NCBI GenBank assembly: GCA_027076405.1
Contig: JALTJN010000267.1
Coordinates: 1-19,024 of the forward strand
Origin: Chromatiales bacterium
GTDB taxonomy: Bacteria; Pseudomonadota; Gammaproteobacteria; UBA6429
DNA: 19,024 nucleotides
Direction: 5' to 3'
Shown here in pieces: positions 14,293-18,725 of the stretch. The stretch's first letter is position 1, and every line of letters begins with the position of its first letter. A model generated the notes under the pieces. That model was not told the origin of the DNA. It saw nothing but the letters and a program-made list of their open reading frames with translations, and did not search any database. The position numbers were made by a program, and so were the translations under genes.

Positions 14293-15091
14293 AAATGATC
14301 CCTTTTTGCCGTATTGTGCGGTTTCTATTGATAAGTTTTGTAGTGGTTTTGATGATTATGTGTTTTTATGTCATCCACGGCAAAATGAATTAAATCTTTC
14401 TATTTTACAGCAGTTGGGATATAATATAGAATATGTTGAAGAATTAGAAGATATAGGAGTTAGTTTCTTATGGCCATACTATATGATGATGGTGACTGAT
14501 CGCTATATTGATTCTGACTATATCTCTATTTTTATGTCGAACTTTTTATTTGTACATGATTTTGATTCTAGTAATTTATTTTTATATGATAAACCCCTAT
14601 TATGGTTTGAGAAGTATTCAACTCTATCAAGACAACAGGGATATATTTTTCAATTCGTACAATACTGGCAAGAATCTACAGAAAAAATACTTCATATAGA
14701 CGATATGCCCTATGAATTTGCCCGAATTTTGCCAATAGCTTATCCGCATTACGTATTTAGGGAAGTCCGCGATCATTTATGTAATTTGGAGAAATCGCCC
14801 AATTTTGTTGATTACATAAACACAATAGAGAATCTTTCTCTGCCAAACGGTTTTGTATTTAGTTCTTTTAATGTTGTTGGTGCATATCTATATTTGTATG
14901 ACCAATCTAATATATGCTGGAGATGTATAAGTGATACTCCTAACTCTCATAAATATATGAACCATGTAGTAGGTTTACCAAATATGTACTGTTCTGTAGA
15001 AGAAGTGGGCGAAAAATTAGCTAAAATGTCAGACGATGTTTTGACAGAATTTGCACAAATGGACTTGACTAATTTGCGTGCGGGTGTATAA
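14258..15091 (+). CDS. Putative glycosyltransferase-like protein with altered metal site, 277 aa
   Basis: ATG 14258 (MTNTLVTICPFEND) is preferred over an in-frame ATG at 14234, because the conserved-looking strand starts here. The order of elements (an opening LVTICPFEND strand, SIDKFCSGFDDYVFLCHP, then a central DSDYISIFMSNFLFVHDF and PLLWFEKY) recalls DUF6492-type glycosyltransferases. Where those enzymes carry an acidic DAD/DxD after the strand, this protein has MSN. It may therefore be inactive, or use a different metal site. Its stop codon lies within the -10 box of the tmRNA promoter. Assignment is tentative. Confidence 0.55.
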   Translation: MTNTLVTICPFENDPFLPYCAVSIDKFCSGFDDYVFLCHPRQNELNLSILQQLGYNIEYVEELEDIGVSFLWPYYMMMVTDRYIDSDYISIFMSNFLFVHDFDSSNLFLYDKPLLWFEKYSTLSRQQGYIFQFVQYWQESTEKILHIDDMPYEFARILPIAYPHYVFREVRDHLCNLEKSPNFVDYINTIENLSLPNGFVFSSFNVVGAYLYLYDQSNICWRCISDTPNSHKYMNHVVGLPNMYCSVEEVGEKLAKMSDDVLTEFAQMDLTNLRAGV

Positions 15092-15092
15092 T
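15065..15092 (+). promoter_or_regulatory. Sigma-70-type promoter of the tmRNA gene
   Basis: TTGACT (15065-15070), a 16-base spacer, perfect TATAAT (15087-15092). The -10 ends ten bases before the mature tmRNA 5' end, so transcription would start almost at the mature end. The stop codon of the preceding gene is contained in the -10 box. Confidence 0.75.
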
Positions 15093-15102
15093 GAGGAAGA
15101 AT

Positions 15103-15447
15103 GGGCGCGAATTTGGTTTCGATCCACAAAATAGACTAAGTATTTATGCCGTGGTTGAAAGACAGGCCACGTTAAAAGTCTTTCACAAACCTTAATCGAC
15201 GCAGGAAAAGAAATTCTTGCTCTGGCTGCGTAATAGCCAGTTCCCATTTGGGGAATAGACCGTTCAGAAGTCGATAAACTATCTGGCCTTGCCACTAGGC
15301 TAGGTGGCTGATCGCAAACAATGTTGCGTACTTGCTGGTATAATGGTTAAACCAAATATTTTGCCCATTGTAGAAATAATGGGATAAGCATATAAACTAC
15401 TTAGTTGATGTTTGTCGGAGACGCGAGTTCAATTCTCGCCGCGTCCA
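15103..15447 (+). ncRNA. ssrA: Transfer-messenger RNA (tmRNA), tag AGKEILALAA
   Basis: The ends pair as an alanine-type acceptor: GGGCGCG with CGCGTCC, including the G3-U70 wobble that marks tRNA-Ala. After it comes the tmRNA-like ATTTGGTTTCGA, and before the 3' end CGGAGACGCGAG with T arm GCGAG-TTCAATT-CTCGC. A mRNA-like frame starts at GCA 15201 and reads AGKEILALAA, then TAA TAG; the ALAA end is the classical degradation signal. Pseudoknot 1 is explicit: CGTGG (15150-15154) with CCACG (15167-15171), and GAAAGAC (15157-15163) with GTCTTTC (15178-15184). Further knots follow, such as GCCT/AGGC with GCCAC/GTGGC near 15282-15311. About 345 bases, no encoded CCA. tmRNA frees stalled ribosomes and tags the unfinished protein for proteolysis. 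Confidence 0.95.
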
Positions 15448-15460
15448 CTGGAGGATTTTT

Positions 15461-15622
15461 ATGATTCACTTGTATGATGTTTGGTTACTTTGGGGGATTA
15501 TCATGCTGTTAAATATGCTTTTTAGGAGAAATAGCAGAGATGACAGATTAATGTTGGTGGCATATACTACGTTTGCTGTGTCACTATCGGCGTTTGTTTG
15601 GCTACAAAAACTATGTTCATAA
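15461..15622 (+). CDS. Small membrane protein, 53 aa
   Basis: GGAGG starts three bases after the tmRNA 3' end and precedes ATG 15461 by six bases. The product has a first hydrophobic stretch (residues 4-21, LYDVWLLWGIIML), a polar loop with RRNSRDDR, and a second hydrophobic stretch (about 31-49). A two-span protein with a short charged loop is implied. Because it begins right behind the tmRNA, its mRNA may be generated by cleavage at the tmRNA 3' end. No known family. Confidence 0.6.
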   Translation: MIHLYDVWLLWGIIMLLNMLFRRNSRDDRLMLVAYTTFAVSLSAFVWLQKLCS

Positions 15623-15813
15623 TTACAACAGAGTACATTAGAAGATCTACTGGATCAAAAATCACCATAATAGAAAAGTCTCCTATAAAAAAATATGAGA
15701 CCGATTCTTTTAATGGTTTTGTCCCAGTATCTTTTAATATAGTGGAAGATCGTTGTAATAAAACATTGAGCGATTTGTACTACGAATATTATGTAAGGAT
15801 GAGTTATGAATGA
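15613..15813 (+). CDS. Hypothetical protein, 66 aa
   Basis: ATG 15613 lies within the end of the preceding gene; a TTG at 15598 would add five residues. The product is mostly strand-like in its first half (MFIITTEYIRRSTGSKITIIEK split by a turn) with a helical, Tyr-rich C-terminal part (LSDLYYEYYVRM). No Shine-Dalgarno is visible, so translation may depend on coupling. It overlaps the next gene by 8 bases, whose AAGGATGAG site lies inside it. Function unknown; moderate confidence that it is real. Confidence 0.5.
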   Translation: MFIITTEYIRRSTGSKITIIEKSPIKKYETDSFNGFVPVSFNIVEDRCNKTLSDLYYEYYVRMSYE

Positions 15814-16210
15814 TGCTGCTTGGGGTTTGTTGTTTTTGTGCATAACAATAATATTGTGTTCTACTGCTGTTCTTTGTAAACTTATTGCAGATTTCGCAGA
15901 CCAACGTAGTCGATTTATTTATAATTATAATAGAGATTTAGAAAAACTACAGGATACCTTTGATCGTCTATCTATAGTATATACTAATTTGGCACTTTCT
16001 ACTTCTAACTGGATAGCTAAAGACCAAGATGGCGAGTGGCATTTTTATGAACATGAGCCAGTATGGAACGATGAAATTGGTGAGTGGTATGCTCCTGGTC
16101 AATATTTTCCGTTGTATGAGATGAATTTTGATTTGCCCAAGTCTATTGAGAGACTTTTGCCAGAAGAATCCAAACGTCAAATAAAAACTTTTGGTGTAAA
16201 ATATGAGTGA
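15806..16210 (+). CDS. N-terminally anchored protein, 134 aa
   Basis: AAGGATGAG precedes ATG 15806. Residues 5-27 form one hydrophobic span (WGLLFLCITIILCSTAVLC). A long helix that may form a coiled coil follows (residues 28-60, with NYNRDLEKLQDTFDRL), and then a compact, Trp- and Glu-rich part (residues 68-134, with repeated EW motifs). The arrangement resembles a membrane-tethered protein with a soluble head. It overlaps the next small gene by eight bases. Not recognised. Confidence 0.65.
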   Translation: MNDAAWGLLFLCITIILCSTAVLCKLIADFADQRSRFIYNYNRDLEKLQDTFDRLSIVYTNLALSTSNWIAKDQDGEWHFYEHEPVWNDEIGEWYAPGQYFPLYEMNFDLPKSIERLLPEESKRQIKTFGVKYE

Positions 16211-16346
16211 TTTTCAAGAATTGGCAGAAAAAATCCTTGACATTTTGGAAAATTACGATATACTTAGTAGTGGAAATTATGATCGTGCTTTGGCCGCTTG
16301 GATAATTGAACAAGAATTAATTTCGGGCATAGGTCGCGGGGTGTGA
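16203..16346 (+). CDS. Small acidic protein, 47 aa, 3' end inside tRNA-Pro
   Basis: ATG 16203 overlaps the end of the previous gene; the frame closes with TGA at 16344-16346. The product is mainly helical and acidic (MSDFQELAEKILDILENYD, then LAAWIIEQEL). Its last eight codons overlap the first 23 bases of tRNA-Pro, so one transcript cannot give both the full mRNA and the processed tRNA. The final residues (GIGRGV) are encoded by the tRNA and may be accidental. I see no family. Confidence 0.5.
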   Translation: MSDFQELAEKILDILENYDILSSGNYDRALAAWIIEQELISGIGRGV

Positions 16347-16395
16347 CGCTTGCTTTGGGAGCAAGATATGCTGGGTTCAACTCCCAGATGCCCGA
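16324..16395 (+). tRNA. tRNA-Pro (anticodon TGG)
   Basis: Acceptor CGGGCAT/ATGCCCG with the C1-G72 pair typical of bacterial tRNA-Pro, D stem GTC/GAC, anticodon stem CTTGC/GCAAG with loop TTTGGGA (anticodon 16356-16358), a five-base variable loop, T arm CTGGG-TTCAACT-CCCAG, and discriminator A. No encoded CCA. The D stem is only three pairs. The 5' end lies inside a small coding frame, and an antisense HNH gene ends immediately downstream. Confidence 0.9.
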
Positions 16396-16396
16396 C

Positions 16397-16909
16397 TTAT
16401 TTGTTCTTTGACAATTTAGTAACCTTATACCCATGATGTTCTAATACTTGTTTACACAGGTTAATGAACTCATCTGGAGTCATATCATTTTTAGCTTGGT
16501 TTGCTTTCTTAGTACATATCCCTAGGTTATCAATACTATTGTCTCCACCGCGAGATCGAGGAATAATATGGTCAAAATTATAACTTCTAGGTTTATATAT
16601 GTCAATAGGCTGACCAGTTAGATAACACTTTGGATTTTCTCCAAATTTTTTGATTACATCATCTACTGAAAAGGTTGGTTTTTGGTATTGTTGCATTTTT
16701 CGACTCTTATAATGGAATCTTATTATTTTCCTTTTGTATGGATGTTCTTTTTTCCTATTTTTAATTTGGCGTTGATATCTTTTTTCTTTTTGTCCTTGAC
16801 CACAGTGATATGAAACTGTACTTTTAGAACAGCCTAATTCGGCACAAATTTGATTGTAACTTTTACCTTGTTTGCGTAATTCGAGAATTTGATCTTTCCA
16901 TTTTGTCAT
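16397..16909 (-). CDS. HNH homing endonuclease with N-terminal helix-turn-helix, 170 aa
   Basis: The C-terminal half carries the HNH core: CYLTGQPIDI (95-104), FDHIIPRSRGG (112-122, with the D113-H114 pair), DNLGICTKKANQAKND (127-142, with N128 and N137). The N-terminus (residues 5-36) reads as a helix-turn-helix, with SYNQICAELGCSKSTVSYH, probably used for DNA recognition. A basic linker joins them. It is the only gene on this strand among rightward genes and is squeezed between tRNA-Pro and tRNA-Arg(ACG), as expected of a free-standing mobile endonuclease gene. AAAGGG precedes the ATG at 16909. It is likely selfish DNA rather than part of a phage pathway. Confidence 0.9.
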   Translation of the reverse strand: MTKWKDQILELRKQGKSYNQICAELGCSKSTVSYHCGQGQKEKRYQRQIKNRKKEHPYKRKIIRFHYKSRKMQQYQKPTFSVDDVIKKFGENPKCYLTGQPIDIYKPRSYNFDHIIPRSRGGDNSIDNLGICTKKANQAKNDMTPDEFINLCKQVLEHHGYKVTKLSKNK

Positions 16910-16991
16910 TTTGTTACCCTTTATAGTAGTTCGACTTTATTAATTGTTTATACACCGTTCTGTCTCGAACCCACGGGTAGTGCCGCGATAC

Positions 16992-17061
16992 AGTCCGTCC
17001 AATGGATTTTGGCTTTGGGTCTACGAAACCCGACTGAAAAGTTCGATTCTTTTACGGGCTA
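16992..17061 (+). tRNA. tRNA-Arg (anticodon ACG), compact D arm
   Basis: Acceptor AGTCCGT/ACGGGCT (one G-U), anticodon stem TGGGT/ACCCG with loop CTACGAA (anticodon 17023-17025), a four-base variable loop, T arm AAAAG-TTCGATT-CTTTT, and discriminator A. As in the Arg(TCT) gene, only 17 bases lie between acceptor and anticodon stems, beginning with the identical CCAATGGATTTTGG, with no U8-A9 linker. The ACG anticodon needs A-to-I editing to read CGU/CGC/CGA and is the standard bacterial Arg tRNA type. The following gene's ribosome binding site starts ten bases after its end. Confidence 0.78.
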
Positions 17062-17082
17062 TGAAAATATAGGAGTAATATT

Positions 17083-17328
17083 ATGGACTTGAAAACACTT
17101 AAAGAAGCCAAACATACTTTGAAACATCAACGTAAAGATAGAATACGTGGTGTTATTCGGTCTGGACCCATATCTAATTTTGGTAGTTCTGAACATTTTA
17201 TTATTCAAGCAATAAATGAATTGTGGGATTTAGTGTGCGATGTGGCAAATAGGAAAATAGATGAAGCTATTAAAAAGGAAGCTACAAAGATAATTGATGA
17301 CGCCCAAAAAGCACTAGAAGGACTGTAA
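17083..17328 (+). CDS. Small helical protein, 81 aa
   Basis: AGGAG lies before ATG 17083, shortly after the tRNA-Arg. The N-terminal part is basic (LKEAKHTLKHQRKDRIRG). The rest is helical (HFIIQAINELWDLVCDV, then a charged helix KIDEAIKKEATKIIDDAQKAL) and could form a coiled coil. There is no signal or membrane span. It starts a three-gene set with a membrane protein and a lipoprotein. No recognised family. Confidence 0.65.
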   Translation: MDLKTLKEAKHTLKHQRKDRIRGVIRSGPISNFGSSEHFIIQAINELWDLVCDVANRKIDEAIKKEATKIIDDAQKALEGL

Positions 17329-17329
17329 A

Positions 17330-17656
17330 ATGAAATTTAAGATAGTTGTAGGAACAATATTTTTTGTACTTGGTATAATTGTTACCAGTATAGGTATTAG
17401 ATTTACTCGTCTATATATTGAGGGATATTTTCAGCCCAAGGAAAGAGATGTTCAACGGAGGGTGTTTGAGAAAACTAGATCATTTAATGAAGCTAAAAAG
17501 CAAGAATTACTTAAGGTGTATAAGGAATACCTTACTGCTGATGAGAAAACCAAAAAAGGTCTAAGAACATACGTTTCACATGCGTTTGCTGATTATGACA
17601 TTACTAGACTTGATCCAAAACTTCAAAAGTTTGTAAAGGAATGTAGAGGATTTTAG
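17330..17656 (+). CDS. Membrane-anchored protein, 108 aa
   Basis: One N-terminal span (residues 4-24, with IVVGTIFFVLGIIVT) after a short Lys-containing start, then a charged, helical domain (residues 34-108) with FQPKERDVQRRVFEKTRSFNE, a KKGLRTYVSHAFADYD segment and a C-terminal LDPKLQKFV. The pattern of an RxVFExTRSxNE helix followed by FADYD resembles a family of unknown function I recall from other phages, where a lipoprotein gene often follows, as here. It starts one base after the previous stop. The helical domain is probably periplasmic, although orientation is not certain. Confidence 0.7.
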   Translation: MKFKIVVGTIFFVLGIIVTSIGIRFTRLYIEGYFQPKERDVQRRVFEKTRSFNEAKKQELLKVYKEYLTADEKTKKGLRTYVSHAFADYDITRLDPKLQKFVKECRGF

Positions 17657-17659
17657 ATT

Positions 17660-18202
17660 ATGAATACTAAAGTATTTTTTGTTGTCTCATTGTTGTTTCT
17701 TGGTAGTATTGGTTGTCAGCGTGGAAATACTGTTATTAGTAATGCTGACGTAGACCAAGCCTATAAAACCAAAGAGGCTATGAATGAGGCCAACAAACAG
17801 GTCGGTATGCCAGCTATTAAAAATTTTCAAGAGCGTAAGTTGGCAAAAATGATCTTTGAATTAAGAGATCAGGAAAACTTTATTTGCCATGCATATTTGG
17901 TTAATACTATGAATGGTGAAGTAGGGCAATATCTTGGTAAGTGTTTAGGTTATGGACTTCCGTATTCGGTACAATTTACTAATCCAGAACGATTGGTTGA
18001 TGCAGAACAAGAATTGAATAAGTTAGTTGTTGACGATAATGGTGCTATACAGAAGCTACCACAACCAGATCCAAATGGATTATTTATGCCACAGGGGTTG
18101 TCGGCTACGTGGTTAATGCTTCTTGACGATAATGGTGAAGCTAGACCAGTATATGTTGAACCACCTATTATTGTTAGCCCGTTTCCTTTGCATAAAAATT
18201 AG
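17660..18202 (+). CDS. Putative phage lipoprotein, 180 aa
   Basis: The N-terminus (MNTKVFFVVSLLFLGSIGC) is a short signal sequence with a lysine, a hydrophobic core and a cysteine at 19, fitting a lipoprotein signal although Ser rather than Leu stands at -3. The mature part contains NEANKQVGMPAIKNFQE, then RDQENFICHAYLV, a GYGLPYSVQFTNPE segment, and a Pro-rich C-terminus with PDPNGLFMP and PIIVSPFPL. The FTNPE and VSPFPL patterns recall lipoproteins seen in other phages, of unknown function. Surface or outer-membrane placement would suit superinfection exclusion or lysis, but neither is shown. The gene is followed by a tRNA-like element nine bases later. Confidence 0.75.
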   Translation: MNTKVFFVVSLLFLGSIGCQRGNTVISNADVDQAYKTKEAMNEANKQVGMPAIKNFQERKLAKMIFELRDQENFICHAYLVNTMNGEVGQYLGKCLGYGLPYSVQFTNPERLVDAEQELNKLVVDDNGAIQKLPQPDPNGLFMPQGLSATWLMLLDDNGEARPVYVEPPIIVSPFPLHKN

Positions 18203-18210
18203 AAAGATTC

Positions 18211-18296
18211 GGGAGGTTTTCCCCACGGCGGTCTGTAGAACCGTTGCCGTTAAATAGTGGGGTGGATGGCGAGGGGTTCAATTCCCTGATCTCCCA
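18211..18296 (+). tRNA. tRNA-Tyr-like gene (anticodon GTA), no canonical D arm
   Basis: Acceptor GGGAGGT pairs with ATCTCCC (one G-U). An anticodon hairpin of up to seven pairs has loop CTGTAGA with anticodon GTA at 18235-18237. A T arm with TTCAATT follows, but its stem is imperfect (AGGGG/CCCTG). Only about eight bases lie between acceptor and anticodon stem, so no D arm can form. The variable region is long, as in tRNA-Tyr, and its GTGGGG (18257-18262) is exactly complementary to CCCCAC (18221-18226) on the 5' side. It looks like a class II tRNA that lost the D loop. It could be a degenerate or a remodelled tRNA. Confidence 0.5.
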
Positions 18297-18297
18297 C

Positions 18298-18325
18298 TTG
18301 ACAACGCCGAAAGGTGTGATATAAT
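18298..18325 (+). promoter_or_regulatory. Perfect consensus sigma-70 promoter of tRNA-Asp
   Basis: TTGACA (18298-18303), a 16-base spacer, TATAAT (18320-18325), with TGA before it giving an extended -10. Nine bases separate the -10 from the tRNA 5' end. The spacer length and offset closely match those of the tmRNA promoter. Confidence 0.88.
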
Positions 18326-18334
18326 AAAATTGTT

Positions 18335-18406
18335 GGCGTAGAGTTGGCTAGTGCCATGTCTTGACTGTCGATCAAGATTTAGCGGGGGCGTAACCCGTCT
18401 ACGTCG
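18335..18406 (+). tRNA. tRNA-Asp (anticodon GTC), atypical D and T arms
   Basis: Acceptor GGCGTAG/CTACGTC (one G-U) and discriminator G73, an Asp identity base; anticodon stem CTTGA/TCAAG with loop CTGTCGA (anticodon 18367-18369). The D region can form TGGC/GCCA with only a four-base loop (TAGT), and lacks the usual U8-A9. The T stem GCGGG/CCCGT is sound, but its loop is GGCGTAA, without T54-T55 and A58. The loop's GGC could pair with GCC in the D hairpin, replacing the usual D-T loop contact; this is speculative. A consensus promoter ends nine bases upstream. Confidence 0.7.
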
Positions 18407-18436
18407 CTTATGATATTGTAGCCCAATGCCGTGAAC

Positions 18437-18600
18437 GCTATGGTGGCACATAGCTAGTCTGTTTGGTCACAGGACATTATAGGTGCCAGCTTAATGTGTA
18501 CAAACCTATAAGCAGTCGGTCGGACAATAAACTAAGACCCATAGTTACTCCCACCTATCAGGGACCAGTGATAGGGCGTGACTACCATTGGTATTCACGC
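18437..18600 (+). ncRNA. Unassigned structured RNA: run of hairpins between tRNA-Asp and tRNA-Leu
   Basis: No believable coding frame, but at least five good stems follow each other: GCTATG/CATAGC (18437-18454); GTC-TGT/ACA-GAC with a bulge (18457-18475); TTATAGGT/ACCTATAA with a 19-base loop (18477-18511); CCTATCA/TGATAGG (18554-18575); and GCGTGA-TACC/GGTA-TCACGC (18576-18600). A weaker AACTA/TAGTT stem lies at 18530-18546. None carries a T loop or a T-run, so they are neither ordinary tRNAs nor terminators. The element lies downstream of the tRNA-Asp promoter and is probably on the same transcript, ending eight bases before tRNA-Leu. Family unknown. Confidence 0.5.
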
Positions 18601-18607
18601 TTGATAT

Positions 18608-18682
18608 GGAGATGTGGCCCAATTTGGCAGAGGCATCGGACTTAAAATCCGAACAGTGTGGGTTCGAGTCCCACCATCTCCA
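18608..18682 (+). tRNA. tRNA-Leu (anticodon TAA), short variable loop
   Basis: Acceptor GGAGATG/CATCTCC, D arm with CCCAATTTGGCAGAGGC, anticodon stem TCGGA/TCCGA with loop CTTAAAA (anticodon 18643-18645), T arm GTGGG-TTCGAGT-CCCAC, and discriminator A. D arm, anticodon loop and T arm closely resemble phage T4 tRNA-Leu. The variable region, however, is only ACAGT (five bases), whereas bacterial Leu tRNAs are class II with a long variable arm. No encoded CCA. It should read UUA and UUG. Confidence 0.88.
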
Positions 18683-18725
18683 CTAAGTATTTCGTTCATA
18701 CATTTTATCCATTAAGGACTTCACT

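Noticed and set aside
16945..16991. T-arm-like GTGGGTTCGAGAC on the minus strand upstream of tRNA-Arg(ACG)
   Set aside because: No acceptor, anticodon or D arm can be built around it; treated as chance or a remnant.
18430..18602. RNase P RNA, 6S RNA, SRP RNA, or GOLLD/ROOL
   Set aside because: None of their hallmark sequences are visible, and the element is far too short for the large phage-associated RNAs.
18463..18645. 60-codon plus-strand frame
   Set aside because: Crosses the hairpin run and enters tRNA-Leu; no ribosome binding site.
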